This document shows positions 6,086-15,824 of a stretch of DNA of 64,000 bases, piece by piece. Positions within the stretch are counted from its first letter, which is position 1, and each line of letters starts with the position of its first letter. A program made the position numbers and the translations under genes. Origin of the DNA: Acidobacteriaceae bacterium. GTDB lineage: Bacteria > Acidobacteriota > Terriglobia > Terriglobales > Acidobacteriaceae. The DNA is taken from positions 124,001 to 188,000 of the forward strand of contig DAIDKP010000026.1 of assembly GCA_027449965.1 (NCBI GenBank). The letters run 5' to 3'. The notes under the pieces were generated by a model. The model saw only the letters and a list, made by a program, of their open reading frames with translations, was not told the DNA's origin and searched no databases.

Positions 6086-8608
6086 ATGCTGACTTTTTTC
6101 TGGCGCCTGCGCCGGTATCTTGCCTGTGTGCTTTTTCTTTGCCTGCCAGTGGCGGCCTTTGCCGGTGTGATCCGCGGAACGGTGCGCGACACAACCGGGG
6201 CCACCATTCAGGGCGCAACCATCCTGCTGGGCCTCAACGGCACCTACATTCGACAGACGCGCTCGGCGGCTGACGGTACGTTTCAGTTTGTGACCGGTCA
6301 CAGTGGCCGTTTCACGCTGGTCATTCAGGCGCATACCTTTCGCCAGCTCAATGTGCCGGCGTTTTATGCCGGACAATCGGCCAGCGTGGAGCGCACGCTG
6401 ATTCTGGAGCCGGAGTGGGTGCATGAGTCGATGGTGGTCTCGGCGACGGGCACGCCGACGCCGCAGGATGAGACGAGCGAGCCGACCTCAGTGCTGACGC
6501 CGACCGACATCGACAGGCAGGAGGATTTTGTCGACGCACTGCGGATTGAGCCGGGTGTGAGCGTGGTGCAGACCGGGCAGCGAGGTGCGCAGACATCGCT
6601 GTTTCTGCGCGGGGGCGACTCGGACGCAAGCCTGACGCTGCTGGACGGCATTCCCATCGACGAGATTGGCGGCATCTTCGACTATGGCAACATGGCCAAC
6701 ACCGGCATCCAGAGCGTGGAGACCTATCGCGGACCGGACAGCAATCTGTATGGCGCGGATGCGGCTTCGGGGGTGGTGCAGTTTCACACGCCGGAGGGAT
6801 TTACCAGCTCGCCCACGGTGACCTTTCGCGGCGATGTGGGCAACTTCCACACGGCGCGCAACGAACTGGATCTGGCGGGCAGCCACAATCGGCTGGATTA
6901 CTACGGCGCATACTCCTGGCTGCAAACGGCCAATGCGTTGCCGATGGATCAGTATCACGAAGGCGCGGCAGCGGGAAATCTGGGCTGGCAGCCGACGGCC
7001 AACCTGGCGCTGCGCGGGACGGCGCACTACATTGTCTCCGCCGTGGGTGTGCCGAATGCATGGAACTTCTATTTCATTCCTGACGACCGCAAGCAGAGCG
7101 ACCAGAATCTCTACGTGACGGGTTCGCTGGAGTATCAGTTGACGCCGGATTTTCATAACCGTGTGGAATACGGCGCGACACGCAAGCGCGAGCAGTCGCA
7201 GCAGTGGTATCCGGCAGGCATCTGCGAGCCGGTGAACAGCTGCAATCTCGCGTATCCGAACGCAGGCAACTTCTATGGCGAAGACGTGACGATTCGCGGA
7301 GCGAACGGCTATCAGGTGGTTGGCCAGGCGCTGCTGGACTACTCGACGGGCAACGGATCGGTGTATCCGAATCGGCTGGATCTGGTGTCGAACCGCGATC
7401 AGGTGCAGTATCAGGGCGACTACCACTTCACGCCGCACATTACCGGCCTGGTCGGCTTCCACTATGAGAACGAGCGCGGCGATGAACGTGAGCCCGTGTA
7501 TGCGCTGAACGATCAGGTGGAGCGCAACAACTACGACTATCTGGCGGAGCTGACGGGCGACTTTCACAGTCGATTCTTCTACACGCTGGGCGGCAGCCTG
7601 GAGCGCTATCAGCTCTTCGGCACGCAGGTGACGCCGCGTTTTGGCCTGAGCTACTATCTGATTCGCCCGCGTCATGGCGTCTTCAACGGGACGCGCGTCA
7701 ACTTCGACTTTGCCGAAGGCGTGCGTGAGCCAACCGTGGCCGACCAGGCTGGTTCGCTCTACACGTTTCTGCTGGCCAACGGCGGCGCGGCCACCATCCA
7801 GTCGCTGCACATTCCGCAACTGGAAGCGCCGACCTCGCGCACCTGGCAGGGCGGACTGGAGCAGGCGATGCTGGGCGAGAGGATGATCGTTCACCTGAAT
7901 CTCTTCCACAACGAGTTTGGCCGGCAGATCGAGTCGGTGGGCGTGGGGCTGATTCCGCAACTGCTGCCTGGGCTGACCACAGCGCAGCAGCAGCAGCTTG
8001 AGTCTACGCTGAACAACGATGGCGCATTCTCGCTGACCGTCAACTCGGAAGCTTTTCGCGCGATGGGCCTGGAGTTTACCGTCGATGGCGGCGTAGGCCA
8101 CGGCTTCCGCTACAAGGCCGGTTACACCTATCTGGATGCGGTGGTGCAGCGCTCGTTCAGCAGCGACAATCAGGCCCTGCTGGGTGGCTATGAGCCAACG
8201 CTGAACGGCATTCCGATTGGTATCTATTCACCGCTCGATGGCGCGCGACCTTTTCGGCGTCCGCCCAACAGCGGCTATTTCTCCGCCAGCTATGCGGGCA
8301 CGCGGTGGACGGTGCTGGGTACGGGCGCGTTTGCCAGCCGCAGCGATGATTCGACCTTTCTTGGCTACATGGATATCAACCAGGGCAATTCGCTGCTGCT
8401 GCCCAACCGCAATCTCGACTTCGGATATGCGAATATCGATTTTGGCGGCAGTTTCCAGTTGTTCCAGCACATCGCCATCTATGGGCAGGCGGAGAATCTG
8501 CTGAGTGACCAGCACATGGCTCCGATCGGCTACCCGAGCCTGCCGTTCAACTTCCGTCTGGGGCTGCGGATTGCGGTTGGCAAACAGTCCGCGACGCCGC
8601 TGAAGTAG
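6086..8608 (+). CDS. TonB-dependent outer-membrane receptor under B12 control (BtuB role)
   Basis: An 840-residue receptor. A signal peptide (cleavage near AAFA, residue 27) is followed by a carboxypeptidase-regulatory-like beta-sandwich (about 28-105; VIRGTVRDTTGATIQG), then a plug domain (about 120-235; FLRGGDSDASLTLLDGIPID, YGADAASGVVQFHT), then a 22-strand barrel. The start ATG has GAAGGAG five bases upstream. The upstream cobalamin riboswitch makes corrinoid uptake the most likely function, energised by TonB-ExbBD. It is not a close BtuB by sequence: the extra N-terminal domain and length are typical of Acidobacteria receptors. No btuCDF transport genes are in the window. The neighbour downstream (mnmA) is convergent, so the gene is monocistronic. 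Confidence 0.88.
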   Translation: MLTFFWRLRRYLACVLFLCLPVAAFAGVIRGTVRDTTGATIQGATILLGLNGTYIRQTRSAADGTFQFVTGHSGRFTLVIQAHTFRQLNVPAFYAGQSASVERTLILEPEWVHESMVVSATGTPTPQDETSEPTSVLTPTDIDRQEDFVDALRIEPGVSVVQTGQRGAQTSLFLRGGDSDASLTLLDGIPIDEIGGIFDYGNMANTGIQSVETYRGPDSNLYGADAASGVVQFHTPEGFTSSPTVTFRGDVGNFHTARNELDLAGSHNRLDYYGAYSWLQTANALPMDQYHEGAAAGNLGWQPTANLALRGTAHYIVSAVGVPNAWNFYFIPDDRKQSDQNLYVTGSLEYQLTPDFHNRVEYGATRKREQSQQWYPAGICEPVNSCNLAYPNAGNFYGEDVTIRGANGYQVVGQALLDYSTGNGSVYPNRLDLVSNRDQVQYQGDYHFTPHITGLVGFHYENERGDEREPVYALNDQVERNNYDYLAELTGDFHSRFFYTLGGSLERYQLFGTQVTPRFGLSYYLIRPRHGVFNGTRVNFDFAEGVREPTVADQAGSLYTFLLANGGAATIQSLHIPQLEAPTSRTWQGGLEQAMLGERMIVHLNLFHNEFGRQIESVGVGLIPQLLPGLTTAQQQQLESTLNNDGAFSLTVNSEAFRAMGLEFTVDGGVGHGFRYKAGYTYLDAVVQRSFSSDNQALLGGYEPTLNGIPIGIYSPLDGARPFRRPPNSGYFSASYAGTRWTVLGTGAFASRSDDSTFLGYMDINQGNSLLLPNRNLDFGYANIDFGGSFQLFQHIAIYGQAENLLSDQHMAPIGYPSLPFNFRLGLRIAVGKQSATPLK

Positions 8609-8627
8609 CTTCGGCCTTGTGGGCAGA

Positions 8628-8653
8628 GCATCAGCGAGGGGCATCAGCGAGGG
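8628..8653. repeat. 13-bp tandem duplication at the mnmA stop codon
   Basis: GCATCAGCGAGGG occurs twice head to tail (8628-8640 and 8641-8653). The second copy contains the mnmA stop codon (TCA on the plus strand at 8644-8646). The duplicated copy falls in the 35-base convergent gap. Confidence 0.7.
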
Positions 8654-9804
8654 GTTTCGGGCGGCAGAATCCATCCGCCGCCCAGCACCTCATCGCCATC
8701 ATAGAAGACGGCCGAATGGCCCGGCGTGACGGCGCGCTGCGGCTCGTCGAAGTGAACGCGCACACGGTCTTCGCCAGCCGGTTCCAGCGTGGCCGGAGTA
8801 GGCTGCTGGCTGTGGCGAATGCGTACCTCGGCGCGGCGCGGCGCATTGAGCGAGGCGATGCCGATCCAGTTCAGCCGATCGACCAGGAGTGAGGGGCGAT
8901 TCAGCTCCGGCTCGCCGCCAACGGTTACGCGGCGTGAGGCAGGATCGATCTGGAGCACGTAGAGCGGATTGGGCGCGAAGACGCCGAGACCTTTGCGCTG
9001 GCCGATGGTGAAGTTGTGAATGCCGCTGTGATGGCCGAGCGTTTCGCCGGTGGTGGTCACCAGTTCGCCGGCAGAGTCCGGCACGCGCTCGCCCTGCTCG
9101 TCGAGATAGTTGGCGATGAACTGCTTGTAATCGCTGCCGGGAATGAAGCAGATCTCCTGCGAATCGGGCTTGTCGGCCAGCGCGAGATGGCTTTCGCGGG
9201 CGATCTCGCGGACCTGTGGCTTGGTGAGATGACCGAGAGGAAAAAGCGTGTGCGCAAGCTGCTCCTGCGTCAGTCCAAAGAGGAACCAGGTCTGATCCTT
9301 GGTCAGGTCCGCAGGCCGCTTCAGAATCCAGCGCCCACGCGCGGGATCGTATTCGTTGCGGGCATAGTGGCCGGTGGCGATCCTGGTTGCGCCGATCTGT
9401 CGCGCGGTAAGCAGGAGCTGATCGAACTTCAGATGGTTGTTGCAAAGCGAGCAGGGAATCGGTGTTCGCCCGGCGAGGTAGTCGTTCACAAAGGGCTGCA
9501 CCACGTCGCGCTCGAAGCGCTCCTGCTGATTGACGACGTAGTAGGGAATGCCCAGTGACTCGGCGACGCGCCGCGCGTCATAGACATCGTCAAGCGAGCA
9601 GCAGCGCCCGGTGGAGCGCGTGGGCACGCCGGGCTTGCCGGCCAGCCGATTCTGGTCCCACAGTTGCAGCGTGAGTCCGATGACCTCCGTGCCCTGCGCG
9701 CGCAGCATGGCGGCCACGGTGGAGGAATCGACGCCACCGGACATGGCGACGGCGATCAGCTCTCCGGTGGCAGGAGAAATCGGCACGGTGGTCTGTGTGC
9801 TCAT
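8644..9804 (-). CDS. mnmA: tRNA-specific 2-thiouridylase MnmA
   Basis: A 386-residue cytoplasmic enzyme that makes the 2-thio group of wobble uridine-34 in tRNA Lys, Glu and Gln, using ATP and persulfide sulfur. The N-terminal PP-loop SGGVDSS is at residues 22-28. The two catalytic cysteines are Cys121 ([11 protein letters not shown]) and Cys219 (DSQEICF). The segment [17 protein letters not shown] is typical of the Acidobacteria/Cyanobacteria branch. The ATG overlaps the stop codon of the upstream cysteine desulfurase by four bases (ATGA), so the two are translationally coupled. That desulfurase is the natural sulfur donor. Length and motifs are complete. Confidence 0.95.
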   Translation of the reverse strand: MSTQTTVPISPATGELIAVAMSGGVDSSTVAAMLRAQGTEVIGLTLQLWDQNRLAGKPGVPTRSTGRCCSLDDVYDARRVAESLGIPYYVVNQQERFERDVVQPFVNDYLAGRTPIPCSLCNNHLKFDQLLLTARQIGATRIATGHYARNEYDPARGRWILKRPADLTKDQTWFLFGLTQEQLAHTLFPLGHLTKPQVREIARESHLALADKPDSQEICFIPGSDYKQFIANYLDEQGERVPDSAGELVTTTGETLGHHSGIHNFTIGQRKGLGVFAPNPLYVLQIDPASRRVTVGGEPELNRPSLLVDRLNWIGIASLNAPRRAEVRIRHSQQPTPATLEPAGEDRVRVHFDEPQRAVTPGHSAVFYDGDEVLGGGWILPPETPR

Positions 9805-10961
9805 GCGTTCACCCCGGCGAGGGCAGGCGCGAGCGCGCGCAGGCGTTCGACAGCCGTGGGCACAATCTCCAGCACTGCATCCACATCGTCCTGCGTCGTT
9901 GTCTTCAGCAGGCTGAAGCGCAGGCTGGCGCGCGCGTGCGCCTTGTCCACGCCCATCGCCAGCAGCACATGTGAGGGTTCGGTGGCGCCGGAGTGGCAGG
10001 CCGAACCGCCGGAAACGGACAGTCCCTTGAGATCCAGAGCGATCACCAGCGCTTCGCTGTCCACGGCGTCAAACCAGAGGTTGGTGGTGTTGGCCACGCG
10101 CGGCGCGGTTGCGCCATTGACGCCGCAGCCAGGAATGCGCGCGAGCAAACCGCTCTCCAGCCGATCGCGCAGCGCGGCCAGCCGGTCCATGGCACCGTCG
10201 GCCAGCGTCTTCTCTGCAATCTCGGCGGCCTGGCCGAAGCCGACGATGCCGGGAACGTTCTCTGTGCCGGCGCGTCGTCGGCGCTCGTGGCCACCGCCCA
10301 GCACCAGCGACTCGATCTGTGTGCCGCGGCGGACAAACAGCGCGCCGACACCTTTGGGTCCATGCATCTTGTGCGCACTGATCGAGAGTAACTGGCATCC
10401 GATCTCTTCGACGCGAATCGGCACTTTGCCCGCCGCCTGCACGGCGTCCAGATGCAGCGGAACGCCTGCGTCTGCTGCGATCTGGCCAATCGCCTCGACC
10501 GGCTGCACGACGCCGGTTTCGTTGTTGGCCATCATCACGCTGATCAGCCGCGTGGTGGGGCGCAGAGCGGCTTGAATGGCCGCTGGATCGATGCTTCCGT
10601 CCGGCTGCGGCGCCACGCGCGTGACGGCCACGCCGGACTGCTCCAGATGTGTGGCTGTGGTGAGTATGGCGGAGTGTTCGATGGCCGTGGTAATCAGGTG
10701 GTCGCCCGCGCGGAGGATGCCGCGCAGCGCGGTGTTGTCGCCCTCGGTGCCACCGGAGTTGAAGACCACCTCTGCCGTGCGGCAGCCCAGAAGCTGCGCT
10801 ACCTGCTCGCGGGCATGGTCCACGCCGCGGCGTGCTTCCTGGCCCGGCTGGTGGATCGACGATGCATTGGCGAAGTGTGTGATCCAGTACGGCTCCATCG
10901 AAGCCAGCACCTCTGGCAGCAGCGGCGTGGTGGCGTTGGCGTCCATGTAGATCCTGCGCAT
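9801..10961 (-). CDS. iscS: cysteine desulfurase (IscS/NifS family)
   Basis: A 386-residue class V aminotransferase-fold PLP enzyme that removes sulfur from L-cysteine as an enzyme-bound persulfide. The PLP lysine is Lys198 ([10 protein letters not shown]), the cofactor-stacking His is in AIEHSA (about residue 96), and the persulfide Cys322 lies in a flexible loop (GSACHSG) of the group I type. GAGGA lies seven bases before the ATG. A -10-like TACAAT on the minus strand (10980-10985) lies about 20 bases upstream. Its tail overlaps mnmA by four bases, so its main product stream here is tRNA thiolation. No iscU/iscA scaffold genes accompany it in the window, so iron-sulfur cluster work is possible but not shown. 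The name nifS would be equally acceptable. Confidence 0.92.
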   Translation of the reverse strand: MRRIYMDANATTPLLPEVLASMEPYWITHFANASSIHQPGQEARRGVDHAREQVAQLLGCRTAEVVFNSGGTEGDNTALRGILRAGDHLITTAIEHSAILTTATHLEQSGVAVTRVAPQPDGSIDPAAIQAALRPTTRLISVMMANNETGVVQPVEAIGQIAADAGVPLHLDAVQAAGKVPIRVEEIGCQLLSISAHKMHGPKGVGALFVRRGTQIESLVLGGGHERRRRAGTENVPGIVGFGQAAEIAEKTLADGAMDRLAALRDRLESGLLARIPGCGVNGATAPRVANTTNLWFDAVDSEALVIALDLKGLSVSGGSACHSGATEPSHVLLAMGVDKAHARASLRFSLLKTTTQDDVDAVLEIVPTAVERLRALAPALAGVNA

Positions 10962-11018
10962 CGGCTATCCTCAGGTCTTATTGTACCGGGGATTGATTTT
11001 GGCCTCTTTTCAGGCGGA

Positions 11019-11056
11019 AAAAATGCGGTGGGGATCTTCATCCCCACCGCATTTTT
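11019..11056. terminator. bidirectional rho-independent terminator
   Basis: A perfect 17-bp stem (11019-11035 with 11040-11056) and a CTTC loop carry A-runs on one arm and T-runs on the other, so it works in both directions. It ends the gltA transcript before the desulfurase-mnmA operon. Confidence 0.93.
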
Positions 11057-11087
11057 CTTGATCGTATTGCGTTTATCCGCGCTATGT

Positions 11088-12224
11088 CTATCCGCGTTGT
11101 GCGAGCGGGATGTAGGGCGCAGGATAGGCAGGTCCGATGTACTCGGCACGCGGACGGATCAGCCGGTTGTCGTCCAGTTGCTCGATCACGTGCGCCGACC
11201 AGCCGGCGATGCGGCTGACGGCGAAGATCGGCGTGAAGAGGTCCACGTCGATGCCCAGCGTCGTGTAGGTCGAAGCGGAGTAGAAATCGACGTTGGCATT
11301 CAGCTTCTTTTCCGCGTTGATGTACAGCTCGATCTGGCGCGACCAGTCATACCACTTCGTGATGCCGGAGTCCTTGGAAAGCTGTTCGCTCATGCGGCGC
11401 AGATGGGTGGCGCGCGGGTCTTCGGTCTTATACACGCGGTGGCCAAAACCGGAGACTTTCTTTTTGTCCGCCAGCATCTGCTTCACAAATTCGACCGGAT
11501 CAGCTCCCGCCTTGTCGATGGCAAAGAGCATCCGCATCACGGCTTCATTGGCGCCGCCATGAAGCGGTCCTTTGAGCGCGCCGATGGCGCCGGTGACGGC
11601 GGAGTGAATGTCGGAGAGTGTGGCGGCGATGACGCGCGCGGCGAAGGTGGAGGCGTTCAGCTCGTGGTCGGCATGGAGGATGAGCGCAATGTCGAGCGTG
11701 CGCGTGGCGGTTTCGGAGGGTTTTTCGCCCGTCAGCATCCAGAGGAAATTGCCCGCGTGGGTCAGATTTTTATCCGCTTCGACGATCGGCTTGCCCTTGC
11801 GAATGCGATCGTAGATGGCCACGATCATGGCCACCTGCGCGGTCAGGCGGAAGGCCTTGCGCATGTTGGCGTCATGGGTGTTGTCGAGTTCGTCGGCGTC
11901 ATAGAGGCTGAGCGCGGAGACGGCTGTCCGCAGCACTTCCATCGGCGTGCCGGTCCTGGGAAAGGACCGCAGCAGGTCGATGATTCTGCCGTCGAGCACA
12001 CGCGCCTCGGCCAGCGACCGGGAGAAATCCTTCAGTTCGGCTGCATGGGGCAAATGACCGTTCCACAGAAGATATGAGGTCTCTTCAAAGGTCGAGTGGC
12101 TGGCCAGTTCGTGAATATCAATCCCGCGGTAGGAAAGAATGCCCGCATCGCCATCAATCCAGCAGATGCCGGAGTTGGCCGCAATAATTCCTTCAAGTCC
12201 TTTGCCAGCAGTCGCAGTCGACAT
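11088..12224 (-). CDS. gltA: citrate synthase
   Basis: A 378-residue citrate synthase of the short dimeric type (like Bacillus CitZ) that condenses oxaloacetate with acetyl-CoA at entry to the TCA cycle. The catalytic residues are His222 (LHGGANEAV), His262 (GFGHRVYK) and Asp313 (NVDFYSAS); the CoA/citrate arginines lie in FAVSRIAGWSAH and RLIRPRAEY. There is no N-terminal NADH-binding extension of the E. coli type, so NADH inhibition is not expected. A GGGAG site precedes the ATG by about 12 bases. A sigma70-like promoter sits 94 bases upstream and a strong terminator 32 bases downstream, so it is a single-gene transcript. A methylcitrate synthase is the alternative, but no prp genes are nearby. 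Confidence 0.93.
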   Translation of the reverse strand: MSTATAGKGLEGIIAANSGICWIDGDAGILSYRGIDIHELASHSTFEETSYLLWNGHLPHAAELKDFSRSLAEARVLDGRIIDLLRSFPRTGTPMEVLRTAVSALSLYDADELDNTHDANMRKAFRLTAQVAMIVAIYDRIRKGKPIVEADKNLTHAGNFLWMLTGEKPSETATRTLDIALILHADHELNASTFAARVIAATLSDIHSAVTGAIGALKGPLHGGANEAVMRMLFAIDKAGADPVEFVKQMLADKKKVSGFGHRVYKTEDPRATHLRRMSEQLSKDSGITKWYDWSRQIELYINAEKKLNANVDFYSASTYTTLGIDVDLFTPIFAVSRIAGWSAHVIEQLDDNRLIRPRAEYIGPAYPAPYIPLAQRG

Positions 12225-12553
12225 AATCTTGTTTTGCTCCCAGTCTCAATTTGCCATCAGGTTAGAGCAGGATTCAGGGCAATTCGTTGCTTGCGTTTCC
12301 AGTTCGTCACCAGCCCTTTTATAGCGCAGCGATTCGGCAGTTGTCACTTTTGGCATCTCGTTTGTTTTGCTGTGTGAAACGCTTGCACCCCAAAATGCGG
12401 AAAACCGATTTGGGCATCGAGCAGATTTGGCCTCTTCAATTACACTTCCATTAAACCGATTGCCATCCCGAATGACGGTTCAAGCGTCTGACAGGATGGG
12501 GCAGCAGCCCTGCCAACCGGTAGAAGTGAACCGGCAAGTGAAAGGACGAATCC
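12225..12553. other. 329-base divergent intergenic region
   Basis: It holds the gltA promoter on the minus strand and, next to the plus-strand gene at 12554, the ribosome binding site AAAGGA. A short GGGCAG/CTGCCC-like stem is seen near 12500. No gene is evident. Confidence 0.5.
12318..12347 (-). promoter_or_regulatory. sigma70-type promoter for gltA
   Basis: On the minus strand GTGACA (12347-12342), an 18-base spacer and TATAAA (12323-12318) fit the housekeeping consensus. The predicted start near 12311 gives an 87-base leader. Confidence 0.55.
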
Positions 12554-13387
12554 ATGAGTGATTTTGACACAGCGCCGCCCCGCTCGGTCTCCGGCGCGTT
12601 GCTGGGGATTGTGGCGGCCAGCCTGTTGCTGGGCGTGGCCAGCCTGGGATGGAATTACGTGCTCTCCGGACGCATCAGCCGGGAGTCGGCAGCGTTGAGC
12701 GATGCTGACCAGCAGACGGCCAAGCTTGCCGCCGAACTGCGCGAAACCAATGCCCGGCTGAAGGTGACCAGCGAAGAGATGGGCCAGTCTCTGGGACTGA
12801 CGCAGAAGCAGCTTGAAGCGCGCGCGCAGGATATTCTGCGGCGTGAACAGGCCGACAGCCAGCGGCTGGAGACGGCGCAGAAGCAGAACTCGCAGCAGAT
12901 CAATGCGGTTTCGAGCGAAGTCTCCAACGTGAAGACTGACGTGGGCGGAGTGAAGACTGATGTGGCCAAGACGCAGAGCGACCTGGCGACGACCATCTCG
13001 CAGTTGCAGTCGATGAAGGGCGACATGGGGATGCAGTCCGGACTGATCGCTCGCAACGCGACGGAACTCGACGCGCTGAAGCATCGCGGCGACCGCAACT
13101 ACTACGAGTTCAAGCTGACGCGCGGACGCAGGCAGCCGGTGGCGACTGTAAGCCTGGAGCTGCGCAAGGCCGACCTGAAGCACAATCGCTTCACGCTCGA
13201 TGTCTTTGCCGACGATCGCAAGTATGAGAAGAAGGATCGCAACACGGACGAGCCGCTCCAGTTCTACACCGGACGCGACCCGATGCTCTATGAGATCGTC
13301 ATCAACTCCATCGACAACAAGAACCAGGTGACCGGGTATCTCTCTACGCCGAAGAACGCGCCGACGCCGGTAAGCGTGACGAAATAG
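12554..13387 (+). CDS. membrane-anchored coiled-coil protein of unknown function
   Basis: A 277-residue protein I do not recognise as a named family. It has a short cytoplasmic N-terminus, one transmembrane helix (about 14-36), a long heptad-patterned coiled coil (about 40-175) rich in Gln/Glu/Lys with a repeated VKTDVGGVKTDV segment, and a C-terminal domain (about 180-277) rich in beta-strand and charge (YYEFKLTRGRRQPVATVSLE). The topology places the coiled coil and C-terminal domain outside the membrane. AAAGGACGAATCC precedes the ATG. The next gene converges. It could be an envelope scaffold or sensor; nothing in the sequence settles that. Confidence 0.7.
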   Translation: MSDFDTAPPRSVSGALLGIVAASLLLGVASLGWNYVLSGRISRESAALSDADQQTAKLAAELRETNARLKVTSEEMGQSLGLTQKQLEARAQDILRREQADSQRLETAQKQNSQQINAVSSEVSNVKTDVGGVKTDVAKTQSDLATTISQLQSMKGDMGMQSGLIARNATELDALKHRGDRNYYEFKLTRGRRQPVATVSLELRKADLKHNRFTLDVFADDRKYEKKDRNTDEPLQFYTGRDPMLYEIVINSIDNKNQVTGYLSTPKNAPTPVSVTK

Positions 13388-13418
13388 CTGTTCTCGATGA
13401 CGGTTCCAGCGCAGCGCT

Positions 13419-14000
13419 TCAGAGAGTGACTGCGGCGACCGTGGGCTTCAGCATCAAAGCGGGATGCATCTTGAGATCAATCTCAAAGTTCATCCCGCTT
13501 TGCTGTTTCCAGCGCTCGGCAGAAAGCTGAAAGCTGGAGACGATCATGCCGTCGATGCTGGCTCCGGGCGCGATGATGGTATCCGGCACGAGTGGCTGTG
13601 TGCGCAGCGCGGCCAGCTCCGGATAGGCGACAAAGATGCGGTCATAGTCGGTGGCTGTGGCGGCATAGCTGGAGTCTTCGCCGTCGGGCAGTTGCAGATT
13701 GGTGAGCAGGTGGCTCAGGATCACCGCCTGGCTGCTTCGGTTGTGCAGGTGAATCTGCGCCAGCACCAGCACCTGATCGAAGGTCTCTGGGGCCTGCACG
13801 ACGCCTGCCGCATCCTTGCGTGGAAAGGTGCCGTGCATGGGGTGAATCCAGAGCCGGGTCACGCTGCCCTCGACGACCGGCGGGCGATGCGCCACCAGCC
13901 ACAGCGTAGCCGCCAGCAGGATGGCCACGCTGGCCACGATCACCGCTCCGCGCAGCACTCCGCGCGACTCTGACGCGGAATCGTTTTGTAACAAGGCCAT
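13419..14000 (-). CDS. single-pass membrane protein of unknown function
   Basis: The ATG at 14000 is chosen over an upstream ATG at 14012 because GGAGG lies five bases before it. The 193-residue product has a short N-terminus, one transmembrane helix (GAVIVASVAILLAATLWLV) and an extracytoplasmic domain with beta-rich segments (VLAQIHLHNRSSQAVILSHL) that resembles immunoglobulin-like DUF4352-type folds; the resemblance is only in pattern. It follows polX with essentially no gap on the same strand and so is cotranscribed, but no functional link to DNA repair is evident. Confidence 0.7.
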   Translation of the reverse strand: MALLQNDSASESRGVLRGAVIVASVAILLAATLWLVAHRPPVVEGSVTRLWIHPMHGTFPRKDAAGVVQAPETFDQVLVLAQIHLHNRSSQAVILSHLLTNLQLPDGEDSSYAATATDYDRIFVAYPELAALRTQPLVPDTIIAPGASIDGMIVSSFQLSAERWKQQSGMNFEIDLKMHPALMLKPTVAAVTL

Positions 14001-14011
14001 GGGTTCCTCCA

Positions 14012-15796
14012 TCAGTTTCGAGGGCGCAGCGCAGCCAGCAGTTCCTCGGCTGTCAGGGTGTTGAGCACCTGCTCCCGCGTTACCCAGGCGCGGCGCAATT
14101 GTCGAATGCCAAAGTGCATCTTGTCCAGATGGCGTGTGTCATGCGCGTCAGTATTGATGACCAGGCGGCATCCCAGTTCCAGAGCCAGCCTCAGGTCGCG
14201 ATCACACAGGTCCAGCCGCTCCGGCGCTGCATTGTGTTCGATGGCCACACCCAGTTCGGCGCAGCGCCTGAGCACGGCAGGAAGGTCGAGTTCGTAGGGT
14301 TCGCGACGCAGCAGCAGGCGACCGGTGCCGTGGCCGAGAATGCGCACATAGGGGTTTTCAATCGCGCGCAGAATCCGCTCGGTCATGGCTTCGCGCGGCA
14401 TCTGCAGGCCGGTGTGGACGCTGGCGATCACGATCTCCATCTCGGCCAGCACGGCGTCGGGCAGGTCGAGCGAGCCGTCGGCCAGAATGTCCACTTCAAT
14501 TCCGGTGAAGACGCGAAAGCGTCTGTTTGCGTCGAGGTTTGGAGCATGGCCCAGGGCATGGTCTACGGCCCGGATGCGCGCCACATGCTCGAGCGCACGT
14601 TCTTCATTGAGGCCGTTGGTCATGGCCAGATTTTTGGAGTGGTCGGTGATGGCGATGTAGCTGTAGCCGCGCGCGCAGGCGGCTTCGGCCATCTCATGAA
14701 TCGAGTTGTGTCCATCGGTGGCATGGGTGTGCATGTGCAGGTCGCCGCGCAGGTCTTCGAGCGTGATGAGCCGGGGCAGGGAATGCGTCTGCGCGGCTTC
14801 CAGCTCGCCCAGATTTTCCCGCAGCTCCGGCGGAATCCAGTCCAGCTCCAGCGCAGCGTAGATGGCCTCTTCGGTTTCCGAGGCCACCACGCTCCCGTCG
14901 TCCACGCGCGCCAGCGCCCATTCGTTGAGCGTGTAGCCCATGCGCAGCGCGCGCTGCCGCAGCGCCACATTGTGCATCTTCGATCCGGTGAAGTATTGCA
15001 GCGCCGCGCCGCGCGAGACGGCCGGCAGCAGACGCACGTCCACCTGAAGGCTGTTGTGCAGATAGAAGCTGATCTTGTTTTCGCCTCTGGCGATCAGGTC
15101 GCGGATGCCGGGGTAGGCAGCGACGGATTCGACCAGGGCCGTCGTCGCTCCCGGCTCGCAGGCAGAGCCTGTGACCAGAATGTCCAGGTCGCCCGCCGTC
15201 TCGCGCCCGCGTCGCAGAGAACCGGCAGCCGTCACCGTCTCCACACCGGGCTGCGCGGCCAGAAAGCTGCGCAGCGCCAACCATGCCTCTTCCACGTGGT
15301 CGATGCGAAAACGTCCGGAGCTTTTGCGATAGTCATCAATGCCTTTTTGCAGTTTGGCAAGCTGTTTTTCGCCCATCCGTGGCAGGCCGCTCAACGCGCC
15401 GGAGCGAATCGCGGCTTCCAGAGCGTCGATGCTGGCAATCTGCGCCGCGTCCCACAACAGCCGCACCGTCTTTGGACCCATTCCCGGCAGCTTCATCAGC
15501 TCCAGAATCTGTGGCGAGTAGCGCGCCAGCAGCTCATCGCGCAGCGGGATCGATTGCGTGCGCACCGCGGCCTGAAGATTGGCCGCCATACCTTTGCCGA
15601 TGCCCGGAATCTCCAGCAGGCGCTCGGGCGTTTCGACCAGTTCGGCGATGGCCGCCGTGGACTGTTCCACAGCCTCGGCTGCACGGCGATAGCTGCGAAT
15701 GCGAAACGAATCGCCGCCGTCAATCTCCAGCAGATCTGCCGTCTCCTCCAGCAGGCGCGCCACGCTTGGATTGTTCATGGGAAAAGGCTCCGACAT
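14012..15796 (-). CDS. polX: DNA polymerase X with PHP exonuclease domain (PolX)
   Basis: A 594-residue bacterial family X polymerase that fills short gaps in base-excision repair. In order it has a helix-hairpin-helix 8-kDa region (about 1-160, with IPGIGKG and LPGMGPKT), the polymerase palm with metal ligands Asp203 and Asp205 (GDLDILV) and Asp253 (LQVDVRL), and a C-terminal PHP domain (about 350-590) with the metal ligands DLHMHT, ITDHS, GIEVDIL, SVHTG and NTDAHD. The PHP domain provides 3'-5' exonuclease or AP-endonuclease activity. The usual GHPTGRLL motif reads GHGTGRLL here. An alternative ATG at 15778 has CGGAG ten bases upstream and would remove six residues. The downstream membrane gene abuts the stop codon. 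Confidence 0.93.
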   Translation of the reverse strand: MSEPFPMNNPSVARLLEETADLLEIDGGDSFRIRSYRRAAEAVEQSTAAIAELVETPERLLEIPGIGKGMAANLQAAVRTQSIPLRDELLARYSPQILELMKLPGMGPKTVRLLWDAAQIASIDALEAAIRSGALSGLPRMGEKQLAKLQKGIDDYRKSSGRFRIDHVEEAWLALRSFLAAQPGVETVTAAGSLRRGRETAGDLDILVTGSACEPGATTALVESVAAYPGIRDLIARGENKISFYLHNSLQVDVRLLPAVSRGAALQYFTGSKMHNVALRQRALRMGYTLNEWALARVDDGSVVASETEEAIYAALELDWIPPELRENLGELEAAQTHSLPRLITLEDLRGDLHMHTHATDGHNSIHEMAEAACARGYSYIAITDHSKNLAMTNGLNEERALEHVARIRAVDHALGHAPNLDANRRFRVFTGIEVDILADGSLDLPDAVLAEMEIVIASVHTGLQMPREAMTERILRAIENPYVRILGHGTGRLLLRREPYELDLPAVLRRCAELGVAIEHNAAPERLDLCDRDLRLALELGCRLVINTDAHDTRHLDKMHFGIRQLRRAWVTREQVLNTLTAEELLAALRPRN

Positions 15797-15824
15797 GCCG
15801 AGGCGTCAACGTCGGCATCACTAC

